64,000 nucleotides of DNA from Terana coerulea (GCA_024811115.1 JAKOGH010000121.1:62001-126000), one strand, 5' to 3'; shown: positions 20,824 through 30,562, counted from the first letter of the stretch. The notes: generated by a model from the sequence alone, not told the origin. A program made the numbers and translations.

Positions 20824-21930
20824 TTAGGCACGGAAGGGCCTGTTGATCATGCGGTCGAAAAGGTCACAGACCGAGTCCATTTCCGCCACGATAGACTCTA
20901 TCCGCTTCGAAGTTTCCCGTCGAGATTCCGTGAGGTATCGTTCACATTCCCAGTAAGCGATTTGGTAGGGCGTAGCTGCCGTTCTCATTTCAGGGGCATA
21001 GATGGCATGTGTGTGACCCTGCCAGAGGGTACGGACGGGTTGTGCGCGGTCTTGCCAGGGGTATGAACGATGTGTGCGTAGTCATCGAAGGTTGACCCGC
21101 CGTTTTGCTGGTTGCCTCGGGGAGACTATTGGAGAGCCTGCATGGGCGGGAGCGGCTCTCGCAGTGGGAACACCTGTCGGCGTGCCATGGTTGCAGAAGA
21201 TGCATATCGTCCGCCTGAAAGAGTGTTCAGTCCCAGAGCCTGGTGTCACGCTGAATGATATATGCTGACCTGGGTATTGTTCCAGTGCTTCCGCGCTCTT
21301 TTTCGAGAGGATGTCGGTGCGTGCGATGGCTGTGGGGAGGCATGCTGTAATTTGTCTTCACGAGCCCGGCGTATTTATAAACTGCACACAAGTTGCTGAG
21401 AATTGGAAGGTACTTACCAGCATTATTAACGCTACCTTGAATGCTCGGGTGATTTTTAGCCACGCTTCCTGCGTCCGAAATAGGTGTACCGCCAAGACGA
21501 GTAGAGTCTCGCGGTGCCAATGACGACGACGGTTTCTGAGGTAAAGCTTCGTCCCGCGAGTGTTCGCATGGTACCGTCGAAGTAGAAGGAAGCCTCTTGT
21601 CCGAGTCCTCTGCAGTAGCAGGCCCTGCTACTGCGCTAAGCAGGGAGCCTAGGGAGGCCCCAGGCAGCTACCTCTGCGGAAGTATAGAATGGCAAGGGGT
21701 CATCGAGGTCGCGGATATATCTGTAGTCGAGCGGCTTTACATGTTTAAAAGGATCGTCCTCGCTCGCAGACAAGCGGGGTGACGATTCGGATTCAGAAGA
21801 TATGGGTGCGTATATGTCACCTAGTAGTCAAATGAACTGGCGAGGTGGCAATGTCATTACGAAGGCGAAGGTGAGAGTTCGGAGTCGAACGTTGAAGAGA
21901 CTGGCGCGCGCGTACTTCAATTAGTGGTCA
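20824..21930 (-). CDS. Uncharacterised protein, multi-exon
   Basis: Not recognised. Reading down the minus strand, protein-like blocks join across GT-AG introns: SSESESSPRLSASEDDPFKH and DYRYIRDLDDPLPFYTS (about 21815-21675); EDSDKRLPSTSTVP and LGGTPISDAGSVAKN (about 21605-21420); CLPTAIARTDILSKKSAEAL (about 21352-21280); GGSTFDDYAHIVHTPGKTAH; and finally PYQIAYWECERYLTESRRE with IVAEMDSVCDLFDRMI to the stop at 20824. The charged final block looks helical or coiled. Breaks occur near 21020, in a CA repeat missing one unit, and near 21115. The start codon is not resolved. Consistent composition and spliceable blocks support a real gene. Confidence 0.5.
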
Positions 21931-22135
21931 TCGTCACGCGTTGGAGTATCCCACGTTCACCTCACTACTGAAAGTTATATTACAGCTGATCCCGGTGTTA
22001 TGAGTCTCAGACTAGGGTATCAGTCGAGTACTTAGTGTATACAAAAAGTGTAGTATAATGCGTGCTATACCTGCCAAGTTCAGTAAGTTAACGTAGTGCC
22101 CGAGTGAAAGCAGAGCGAAGGGATTCATGACATTC

Positions 22136-23509
22136 TCACAAATCTGCCTGTTGCAGTTCTGTCTGATCATGAGCCTCCTGCTCTTGCAGTTGGCTCTGCT
22201 CACGCCACGCCTCCGCAATCCACTCATCCTCAGATATCTCCTCATCGAACTCGAAGTTGCTGTCTGTGGACTCCGAAGACTCGGCGTCCATGTCCTCGCC
22301 AGCTTGCGTCGGGCCGACGTCCATCTCGTTTTCTTCATTCAGGTCGTAGCGCTCCCAATCTGTCGATTCACCGCCCCCCATGTCGTCCGCAGAGTCTGAG
22401 TGCATTTCACTGTCTGTGTCGACCTCGGACATCTCCTCGTATTCGTCCTCCACCGTGACAGTATCCGCGTGAATTTTCATTATATCATGCTCCGTCTCGC
22501 CTTCCGGTATCAACAAGTCTTTGTCTTGAGCTTCCTGTGTTCTTGGCCTAGTGACCCACTCTCCTGGACTGACTTGGACGGTCTCCCAGGAAGGGATGCC
22601 GTATTTTGCATCGCAGTCGTATACGAGAATCTCTTCGAGGTGGTCTTGGACATACCGATGCCCATGGACGTCCATGCCTTCAAGGTGGAGTTCTCTCCCA
22701 AGGTAGATCTTCCAAGAATCCGAAGGGTTCATTTGGGCGACGTGAAACTCCTCACGGAGCCTCTCGTTATTTGCCAGGAGGAAAATGCCTTCTTCTTCGG
22801 TGAAGCCAAGTGCGTACGCTTCGCACATCAATCGGGTGGCGCCTCGAGCAAGCAGAGCACGGTACTCGTCGAGCCTGTTTTCGTAGCCGTACGCGGCGGT
22901 GTCCGGTCGCAGCACTGCCGGATCTACGATGCGAAGCGGCGTCATTGCCCGCGGCGCAACGACGCGGAAGTTTTTCAGGTCGCGGTCCGAGTCGAAGTTG
23001 CAGCCAGCCAGGATGGTTTCGTCGTGGGCATCCGCCCTGTATGGGTTGGAAGTAACCCTTCGCGAAGAAGACGAGCAGATGAGAGGAGGGATAGGACGAG
23101 GAGGAAGCTCACGCACCACGTCCGCGTACTCACGGCCACAGCCGTAGCATTCACCGTCTGCAATCTCGTAGCAGCAATCCTCCCACCCACACCGATAAAT
23201 CATGTCGCGCGAGTCCCAAACAGCGGCCACTTCCTCGTCCGCCTTGTCCGCCTCCTCCTCGTCGCCATCTTCATTGTAGGTCACACTAGCATCCAAGTCC
23301 AAATCTTCTTCCTCGTTCTTGGGCTCCTCTTCTGGTTCTGGGTCGGATGCAAAAGCCCGCAACGCGGTACGGAGCTGTGACAGCTCTCTCTCTTGTGCGC
23401 GTATTCTCTACTCATGTAAGTAACTTATGGCCCATGCCTAGAAAATGGGCTGGCTTACCTCTTTGTGAGCCTGATTTTCGGCTCTCAGCAAGTTGATTTG
23501 ACGTTCCAT
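22136..23509 (-). CDS. Acidic CxxC-motif protein, intact family member
   Basis: Two exons, 23509-23459 and 23407-22136, encode about 440 residues. The start was chosen because exon 1 (MERQINLLRAENQAHKE) joins RIRAQERELSQLRTA to make a heptad-like coiled coil. Acidic repeats follow, then a paired-Cys site (YRCGWEDCCYE, GECYGCGREY), a conserved middle domain (MTPLRIVDPAVLRPD, DEYRALLARGATRLMCEAY, LGFTEEEGIFLLA, SWKIYLGREL) and a very acidic C-terminus. I do not know the function; it resembles an expanded uncharacterised fungal family (possibly the one labelled DUF8191, from memory). Three broken relatives lie at 3840-4930, 27613-28060 and 28376-28560. No frame break. Confidence 0.75.
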
Positions 23510-23696
23510 GATTGAGAGAAAACAGCGAGAACGTTGCCGACGATGATGGGAACTTGCAAGTTGGAAGTTGCTAATTGCTGCGGCCTCGGACGTCACCGTG
23601 GTCACTTTGCACGTGATAAGTGACAGGAACGAGGTGTGACGTGACGCGCCGAAAGGTCTTGCCGCCATGCCTGGCAGCCTTTCATATTAATATTGC

Positions 23697-23736
23697 AACC
23701 TCAACCTCAACCTCAACCTCAACCTCAACCTCAACC
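23697..23736. repeat. Hexanucleotide microsatellite (AACCTC)n
   Basis: Six perfect AACCTC units plus a partial seventh. In one forward frame it would code alternating Gln-Pro. It lies 188 bp upstream of the acidic-family start codon. Confidence 0.95.
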
Positions 23737-23760
23737 ACCGCAACTCACATCTGCTGCGAT

Positions 23761-23929
23761 GCCTCCAAGAAGGCGAAGAGCCACGCGCAAAGCGACACCC
23801 GCTGACATGTCAAGCTTGCGCGCATATTCCTTGTTGCTACCCGAGTCGTCGTCGCTAGAGTGCTTTTCAAACTCCGCGGTCAGTGCTCTCAAAAAGGCAT
23901 GTGACAAGCCTTGGGGTAGAAGCACTTAG
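23761..23929 (+). CDS. Small basic hypothetical protein or gene fragment
   Basis: Open frame of 55 codons from an ATG (MPPRRRRATRKATPADM, then SLLLPESSSLECFSN and a stop at 23927-23929). It is divergent from the acidic-family gene. The basic start looks like a nuclear protein, but the frame stops just before the repeat-rich region, so it may be a truncated remnant. No homology recognised. Confidence 0.25.
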
Positions 23930-24217
23930 CACAAAAGGACAAGGTTCACTCGGATTGAGCGATCAACCACGTCACAGACAATCTGCCAGACACTCTTTGG
24001 ACTGGCTGAAATCTGGACTCAATAATTCACCAGCCCCGCAGCAATACTGCAGTGAGGGGCAATTCACGTGTCTGCCAGATAGCTGCAATACAGGCTCAGA
24101 CACTATTTCAACCACACTGCACCTTTGCTGAAATCTGACCTCAACATGCTGTGATTTGGAGCTATAGCTAGCCGATATGTCCTCATCCAAGTTGCCTGTG
24201 CTGTAAGTGTCTAAACT

Positions 24218-24361
24218 ATTCGAGGTATACAAGTAAACAAAGGGGTGGATTCAATGACGATGAGACAGATGTAGCGTACAGCCGGATGTGTCTGAAGAAT
24301 AAGGTTTGCACCACTAGCATTGTCTGGGCTTGGCGAGATGCCCAAACACCAAATTCCAACA
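24218..24361 (-). repeat. 3' LTR of the copia-like element (uninterrupted)
   Basis: The 144-bp repeat matches the 5' LTR closely, for example AAACAAAGGGGTGGATTCA and AATAAGGTTTGCACCAC. It holds a single copy of the 10-bp target used at 26423, so it serves as the empty site for that insertion. The 8-bp target of the third MITE is represented by a diverged word at the same place. Confidence 0.85.
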
Positions 24362-24613
24362 TACCCACTCAATAAGCACAATATAGAAAGAATGAAACAG
24401 ATGGTGAACAAATGGAACTGCACAATGTCGCCCACTGAAGTGAGTGTTTAAAACAAGTGAAAATGCGAATGGAAATATACGAGGAAATGCAAAATTGTCC
24501 AGTACAATCCAGCAAAAAACCAGCCCTCCAACTTAAACCTTCCAAGATCCAATAATTGTACTTGCTGTGCTCTCCTGGCCTCTTGGATACAATGCCAACA
24601 TTATGGCAATGAC

Positions 24614-24677
24614 GATGTGCTGGCAGTACAGCAGATAGGATATATGATGTGCTGGTGGTACAGCAGATAGGATATAC
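24614..24677. repeat. Tandem duplication, two 32-bp units
   Basis: Two adjacent copies of a unit beginning GATGTGCTGG and ending AGGATATA differ at a few positions. They lie in the non-coding stretch between gag and the 3' LTR. Confidence 0.8.
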
Positions 24678-24699
24678 GATCTGTTCAGAAGAGAGTGAT

Positions 24700-26247
24700 G
24701 TACTTATCTCCAACAGCGGCGACGTTGGCAGAAAGATTCCCTGCCTGACGTAGCAAGGGGAGCGGGGGCGGTGCAGTGCTGAGCAATATGTCTAGGCTTG
24801 CCACAATGGTAGCAGCCATTAAACAGAGTCGAGGCAGTAGCAGTGGTAGTGTGACAAGGCTTGCTGCCAGCCTTTGCAACAAGAGTGACTGTATTAATAG
24901 GCTAGTTGAGCTGCTCTTCAGCCCTCGACAAGACTTGGCGGTGATGTTCTGAACTGTAAGAGTTGTAGACGCATACATGAGAGAGGTGGCAACAGCAGTG
25001 TATGTGGGGGCAAGGGCAAAAATGAGAATGTCGGTAACCTCCTCAGCATTGAAAGTAACTCCAATGGCCTTAAGCTTCAATACAAGAGTCATGATGTCTG
25101 TGACATAGGTTATTGGAATTTATTATTTCACCATGCATGAACACTCCTCCATTCCTTCTTTCCTTTTCTGAACACTGCACTAGTTGTGCAAGCGCCTGAT
25201 CTAATCCTATACAGTAGCTTAGTCAGCCACCTCTAGTGATAGGCAGGGGTTTGCAAACTCTCCAAGGGTTAAGGGTAAGTGCAGAGGGTAAGGGTAAGGG
25301 TTGAGGAAAGTTAACCCTCATCTGGCAGGGGTCTGTATTCAAGTGCTAGGCATATTGCTAGAGAGGGCTGCAAGTATTGTAAGTGCTTTTTATACCAATG
25401 TAAGCAACTCAAATAGAAGACTGACATTATAAGTAAGTGGGGAAAGGCACTTAAAGCACTGTTTTCAGCCTATTTTGACAAGGGTTTGAAGGGTAGCCCT
25501 TAACCCTTACCCTTCATGAGGGTAAGGGTATTGGAGGGTAAGGGTAAGGGTTGCCCTCTGAGCATGGAGGGTTTACCCTTGCCAATCACTAGCCACCTCA
25601 CACACCAGCTTGTTGGCTCTATTCCCAGTGCCTCAGTTCTTCTTCGCACACGAGACAGAGAACTGAGGTACGTCAGCTTCTTTAATGAACACTATAGACA
25701 GTTTGCTGATGCACTATAGCACTCTCATTTTATTTCTGTCTGCTTAGGTTCACAATAAAGTTCTTCTCCGCATGAGACAGAGAACTGAGCACTCTTGTTT
25801 TATTTCTGTCTGCTTAACTGCGAGCCTAGTCCCTGACGCATTTGAAAATAGGTGATGATTGGCTTAGAGGTGCCATGAACGTATGTATATAGCTGACGCT
25901 TCAGCATAATGTGATTTGGGCGCCCCACTGCACTTGTAGATGCTAGACAGTGCAGCCCAAGCCTTTGGAGCGGTAGCGCAGTCCTGGATGTGGATTGTTT
26001 GGCTCTGCTCCACAGCCAGCCCAATGGCGGTAAGACCCTCCTCTAAACACCGATCCCACTCTGCTTGACTCTCTGTATCCATCTCCAGCAGCTGCGTCAG
26101 CGTACCCTTCACCACTGGCCAAGTAAACGGACTTGAGCAGCAGAAGATCATCTGCATTCCGAAATTCCAATCATAGAAGTTCTCCCCATTGAGCTTGGGG
26201 ATAAATGCGATGAGTGAGTTGACATTGGTGGAATGAGTAGTTGCCAT
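24700..26247 (-). pseudogene. Copia-type gag remnant
   Basis: From 26247 the minus strand reads a UBN2/Gag-like N-terminus (IPKLNGENFYDWNFGMQ, WDRCLEEGLTAIGLAVEQSQ, WAALSSIYKCSGAP). A frame change near 25875 leads to HGTSKPIITYFQMRQGL. The hAT-like MITE at 25234-25591 interrupts the gene. The second half includes NAEEVTDILIFALAPTY and, at 24814-24773, a CCHC zinc knuckle (CYHCGKPRHIAQHC). It ends shortly after, with no pol. Gag packages element RNA. Frame changes and the MITE make it non-functional. Confidence 0.8.
25234..25591. mobile_element. hAT-like MITE, copy 2 (inside gag)
   Basis: This 358-bp element has ends TAGTGATAGGCAGGGG and CTTGCCAATCACTA. The exact 8-bp duplication GCCACCTC flanks it at 25226-25233 and 25592-25599. 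It is the cleanest copy, with G-rich AGGGTAAGGG clusters near both ends. Confidence 0.93.
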
Positions 26248-26364
26248 TTTGGGAACGGGAAAAGGAAGCGCTGCGAAGAGTGTGAGAATTAACCGAAATG
26301 AAATGAGTGTGAGAGTTCAAAGGAAAATGAGTGGTGCTGCAACTTTGTTTAAGCTGGAGGGCCA

Positions 26365-26376
26365 GGGCTCATAACC
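26365..26376 (-). other. Primer-binding site, initiator tRNA anticodon type
   Basis: The plus strand reads GGGCTCATAACC, matching the anticodon stem-loop of initiator tRNA-Met (CAT anticodon). The element strand therefore reads GGTTATGAGCCC directly after the LTR. Drosophila copia and several fungal copia elements prime from such a half-tRNA rather than from the tRNA 3' end. Confidence 0.75.
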
Positions 26377-26432
26377 TATTCAAGGTAAACGAGTAAACAA
26401 AGGGGTGGATTCAACAATGACGAGACAGATGT

Positions 26433-27095
26433 AGTGTTGCCGGTTCAGTTCAGTTCGGTTCGGGTCCATTTTGTCCGAACCAGAACCAGAACCAAGTGTT
26501 TAGCAGCCGAACCTGAACCGAACTGAACTGAACCAGTATGAACTGGTTCGATTGGTTCAGTTCAGGGTTCGAACTGGTTCGAACCATTGAACCATGTATA
26601 TATCAGCTTTACTCTGTCAAATCAGTATAATTGCAATGGTAGATTATAATAGAGTGATATATTGACATCTAGAAGAGTTTGTATAGTGCAAAAGCCTTAC
26701 ATTATGATGTTTTAAAGCTCAGTGTCTGATAGAGGCTGCCAGTTGCCTTTTTGGCAGCTATTGATGGCATCATATATACACCAAAACATAAGCAGAGTGA
26801 CATTTGATGCTCAGTTTACAAGCACAACAATGAAAAAATAGCTTAGACATGCTATAGTAAGTAAGTTCATGTACTTTTCTCTATGAATCCCAGTACAAAT
26901 ACACTACATAACATATACATGGTTCATGGTTTGAACCGGTTCGAACTTAGTTCAGAGCGTGACAGCCATGCCCCGAACCAAGAACCGAACCAAGTTATCT
27001 AGAGGCCGAACCAGAACCAAACCAAACTGAACCACACGGTTCGGTTCATCGGTTCTGGCCTGAACCGCCGAACTGAACTGAACTTCGGCAACACT
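26433..27095. mobile_element. 663-bp inverted-repeat element, Mutator-like target duplication
   Basis: The ends are AGTGTTGCC and the exact complement GGCAACACT. AGACAGATGT is repeated exactly at 26423-26432 and 27096-27105, a 10-bp target duplication. The inverted arms extend about 160 bp and consist mainly of GGTTC/GAACC words with many short internal palindromes. The middle is AT-rich and non-coding. The sister LTR has a single AGACAGATGT with no insertion. A 9-11 bp duplication with long terminal repeats suits a Mutator-like MITE; the class is inferred. Confidence 0.88.
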
Positions 27096-27133
27096 AGACA
27101 GATGTAGCGTACAGTGGATGTGTCTACGAGAAT

Positions 27134-27493
27134 TAGTGATTGGCAAGGGTAAACCCTCCATGCTCAGAGGGCAACCCTTACCCTTACCCTCCAATACCCT
27201 TACCCTCATAAAGGGTAAGGGTTAAGGGCTACCCTTCAAACCCTTGCTAAAATAGGCTGAAAATGGTGCTTTAAGTGCCTTTCCCCACTTACTTATAATG
27301 TCAGTCTTCTATTTGAGTGGCTTGCATTGGTATAGAAAGCACTTACAACACTTGCAGCCCTCTTTAGCAATATGCCTAGCACTTGAATGCAGACACCTGC
27401 CAGACAAGGGTTAACTTTCCTCAACCTTTACCCTTACCCTCTGTACCCTTATCCTTAACCCTTAGAGGATTTGCAAACCCCTGCCTATTACTA
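27134..27493. mobile_element. hAT-like MITE, copy 3 (inside the 5' LTR)
   Basis: This 360-bp copy is in the opposite orientation to copies 1 and 2. Ends are TAGTGATTGGCAAGGG and CCTGCCTATTACTA. The exact 8-bp duplication ACGAGAAT lies at 27126-27133 and 27494-27501. It carries the same G-rich subterminal clusters. Confidence 0.93.
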
Positions 27494-27612
27494 ACGAGAA
27501 TAAGGTTTGCACCACCGGCATCATCTGGGCTTGGTGGCAAGATGCCCAAACACTGAATTCCAACATGAACAGCCCTAAATGGTGTGACAAAGACAACTCA
27601 TGAAAGCAGATA

Positions 27613-28060
27613 CTATGAAATAGAGGTTGGGCCCAGGGCATGTACTAAGCCAGGGTACTGATGACCACAATGAGTACATTCGCCATCTACAACTTCCCAC
27701 CAGCCTTTTGCTGCACCACACCGATGAATGTTATCAACTGGATCCCATAGGGCTTTGGCCGTTTCCTCGTCCTTCTTATTGTTGTCATTGACTTCAAGGG
27801 CCTCATCGTTGCCAGGCACGTCATCCAATGCTACGTCCTCATCTTCCTCCTTGAGTTCATCTGGCTGATCTGACTGAGTGACAAACACCGCTAGCGCAGA
27901 GCGGAGCTACTGTAGCTCTTTGTCCTGTGCACGCAGTCTCTGTCCACGTCACAAAATAGCAGTAGCCCTGCTAAGCTTCAGCCAATTGTATTTTGCCAGG
28001 ATAACAAATTGATTCACCTCTTTTGAGCCCCTGCAGAGAGCTTTGAGCGAGCCGCCCTCG
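27613..28060 (-). pseudogene. N-terminal fragment of the acidic CxxC family
   Basis: The minus strand reads a piece of exon 1, then RLRAQDKELQ followed by a stop where the intact gene at 22136-23509 has Ser-Gln, then acidic repeats and the paired-Cys site (HRCGAAKGWWEVVDGECTHCG). It stops at 27613, about 45 bp from the copia-like element's edge. The middle domain is missing. Confidence 0.7.
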
Positions 28061-28375
28061 CTGTCCATGAGTTTGTGACCAAAGTAAGAGCGTGTATGCG
28101 TGCGCACTTTATGGACGCGAGAGTCACCCCACGGGAAATGGTCACATGTCACGTGGTCATGACACTGTGACAAACCGCCTCCTGCGGGATTGCTCAAGTA
28201 CGAACTGTGCACAATATCATTCATTTCTTCGCAAAGCGCAAGGGAGAATATACATTTATCAACTAGCTGAGTAACGGGGAAGTAGATGAGATTCCAACCA
28301 TCACGTGTCATCTTCGCAGGATGTGGAAAGATTTAATTGCATACCAATTCAAGAGGATATAGATTCATGCCATGC

Positions 28376-28560
28376 TCAAGCTCGGGCTTCAAGCGTCATC
28401 GATTCATCCTCCTGCGCCAGGTCCTCTTCCTCCTGCAATTGACGTGCTTCAGCTGCGAGTCGCATCTCCTCGCGCCATGGCGCCAAAATTAACTCATCCC
28501 CAGAAAGCTCTTCATCGCTGTCGAACGGTGTACTGCAGCGGTGTATATTAGTAGAAGAGC
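28376..28560 (-). pseudogene. C-terminal fragment of the acidic CxxC family
   Basis: The minus strand reads FDSDEELSGDELILAPWREE, a Gln/Glu-rich stretch and a stop at 28376-28378. This matches the C-terminus of the family at 4845-4930 and at 22136. It lies upstream, in transcription order, of the N-terminal fragment at 27613-28060, so the two are not one gene in normal order. Confidence 0.6.
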
Positions 28561-28639
28561 AGTGCTGGCGAAGCAACAAATAAAACACGCGCCATTGCGC
28601 GCCACGTATACACCACCGCCTTCCCTTATATCGTGACGT

Positions 28640-29060
28640 CTGCCAGGCCCGGGAAAGGGTGAACTCGATAATGGTGGCACCGTATTCGTCGTCGGCTCTC
28701 TCCAGCCCATGGCAGGTGTGCGACAGGACGTGCTGGCAGCGGTAGTCCTTGCGGCCGCCAGCGACAGCGGGTCCGCGGCGTCGTCCACCGCGACATCAGG
28801 CTCGTGCGCTTGGACCAAGCTGGCGAGGTACGCTTTCGCATTCTGCTTCCACTTCTCCGTGAACTCCGGCAGGGACTCGGCCAGGAAGACGAAGCTGCCG
28901 AGCGTGATGCGTTCGCTGTTCGGCGCATCCAGCACTGCGCGGACACCCAGCGCGATGTCGCGGATGGATGGCTCGCCGATGCGACGCGGTGTAATCTGCT
29001 GCAACACCTCGATGTTTTTCGCGTCGCATTTGATCGGATTTGTGATGGCGTTGCCATATC
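28640..29060 (-). pseudogene. C-terminal fragment of a long F-box paralogue
   Basis: The minus strand reads EVLQQITPRRIGEPSIRD, SFVFLAESLPEFTEKWKQNA, DPLSLAAA and then, after a frame change, YRCQHVLSHTCHG and YGATIIEFTLSRAWQ. These align with the helical and zinc-binding tail of the long F-box genes at 38-43 kb. No F-box lies upstream. Its 5' edge is less than 80 bp from the start of the plus-strand F-box gene. Confidence 0.6.
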
Positions 29061-29137
29061 CGGACAGTCCTCCTTCACTGTCTCCCCCTGCCTCCTCGCG
29101 CCCCTAACCCTAGTCGACACTCCCATAGCACGTACAC

Positions 29138-30562
29138 ATGCCTCGCAGCGTCAAGAATGTCAACGCACGGAAAGCAGGCGACCAGGTCGACACCGAGCCA
29201 GCAGACAGCAGCTCGAAAGCGCCCGCACGGCGCACCCGAGGCGGCAAAGCTAAAAATGCGAAGGTATTCAAGGGAAGCAAAGAGGCAAAGACCAAGCTCA
29301 CGGACTTGCCGCTCGACGTGATTTTTGAGGTGAGCTACTATTGTGATTATTGAGGGAGCTATGTCTGTAGTTTTTTGACCAGCAACCAAGGTTGTCCGAT
29401 GGCTGCATCCGCCCGACTTGCTTCATCTGTCGAGGGCGAACAAAACTTTACACGGGTTCGTCATGGGTCGCCAGTCTCGTTCAATATGGATTGCCTCGTT
29501 ACAAGCCGCGAAAGCCCCAGACTGTCCCGAAGACATGACCGGGCCGGCGTGGGCGAACCTCTGTTACTCTAACTGTTGCAACGTGAGTCAACGCCATGCT
29601 GCCCGGCTCCGTCCTAGAACTGAACAGACTTTCAGAGGTGCCTGCGCAACGGCTTGTTTGCGACATATTGGGACGTGAGGATGCGGTACTGCCCTGCATG
29701 TATCAAGGCCGTCAGGCAAGTATTGTTTCTCGACGCGCGAAGTGCCAATACTTACGCATACTTTTTTGGGATGTAGTCGACCACTCCTTCCGTATAGCAC
29801 TCGCCCAAACTCGGTAGCGAAAAACTTCCCCGATCTCGAGTTCGAGACGCGAACGGGATGGGAGTACCTCCTGTACCTCATCCCCGTCCTCGCAAAGGAC
29901 GCCAGTGAGCGTAAGTGGCCCTCCGCCGCATCGCCGCGTCTCCCTCCCCGCACAGTCTTACCTGCGCGCAGCAATGTACCAACCTGACATCGCCCGCGCC
30001 AAGTTTGCGTATCGTCAGTCAGAGTGGGACGCGCTCGAGGCGGAGCTTGTGCATGCTGACAGCGCAGCTGAACGCACCGCGATCGTCATGCGGAGAAAAC
30101 AAGAAGTGAAAGAGCTTCGCGGGGTATGCGCTCAGTTGATACGTGAGATGTGCGGTGCTCAAGGTGGCATATATAGCACTCGCTGCGATGCCATCTGTGG
30201 CAAGGGGACGAGCGGGGTGCTCGGAAAGCTGTCCAAGTCAACGTGATGGAGGATCGAGCAGCCAGGTAGGATCCTGCATCTCATGCGGCATGTGCAAATC
30301 CTAAACATATCAAACTTTAGCATCCTCCAGAAAATGCGAGAACAGGGCTATGGCGCTGAAGTCGACGGGATGGATGAAGACGATATGGCGACGTTCAAGG
30401 AGCTCGCGGAGGTCAACCAACCGAAGCCTTTGACTGATCGAAGTGAGCCTTTAACTCATTGCCCATATAGTGGATACTTAAAGTCTGTCAGTGTGGGCGA
30501 AGATCAAGGACGAGATTGCATTCCACTTCGACTGCTTCCGTGAGTTCGGGATTTTCCGCTAG
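29138..30562 (+). CDS. Short-form F-box protein (copy B)
   Basis: Eight exons: 29138-29329, 29391-29582, 29636-29715, 29777-29910, 29972-30123, 30177-30265, 30321-30442 and 30492-30562, about 345 residues. A basic leader precedes the F-box (LTDLPLDVIFE, then LHPPDLLHLSRANKTLHGF, APDCPEDMTGPAW). A zinc-type pair follows (SNCCN, RYCPACIK), then helical tail exons (FETRTGWEYLLYLIPVLAK, ILQKMREQGYGAEVDGM, PKPLTDR, MWAKIKDEIAFHF). Intron 3 uses a GC donor in perfect consensus (AG|GCAAGT); all others are GT-AG. F-box proteins normally feed substrates to SCF ligases; the target is unknown. No frame break, so this is the best-preserved member here. Confidence 0.82.

Larger units (their letters stand above)
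24218..27565 (-). mobile_element. Ty1/copia-like retroelement, gag only, with three nested insertions
   Basis: Two direct repeats bound it: 24218-24361, and 26377-27565 once two insertions are removed. In element orientation the LTR begins TGTTGGAATT and ends GAATA. Immediately inside the 5' LTR is a primer-binding site matching the initiator tRNA anticodon region. Gag-like coding with a CCHC knuckle follows, then about 320 bp and the second LTR. No protease, integrase or reverse transcriptase is present. Outer flanks are TGAAC (27566-27570) and TAAAC (24213-24217), a plausible 5-bp target duplication with one mismatch. Without insertions it is about 1.95 kb. It is dead or non-autonomous. Confidence 0.8.
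26377..27565 (-). repeat. 5' LTR of the copia-like element, split by two insertions
   Basis: LTR pieces lie at 26377-26432, 27096-27133 and 27494-27565, including duplicated target bases. They match the 144-bp LTR at 24218-24361. The insertions are the elements at 26433-27095 and 27134-27493. Confidence 0.85.

Noticed and set aside
22136..23509. Bacterial-type toxin or defence gene
   Set aside because: Acidic repeats and CxxC motifs alone do not support this; paralogues in the window fit a fungal expanded family of unknown role.
26433..27095. Simple GGTTC/GAACC low-complexity repeat
   Set aside because: Rejected as plain simple repeat because exact inverted ends and a 10-bp target duplication define a transposable element.
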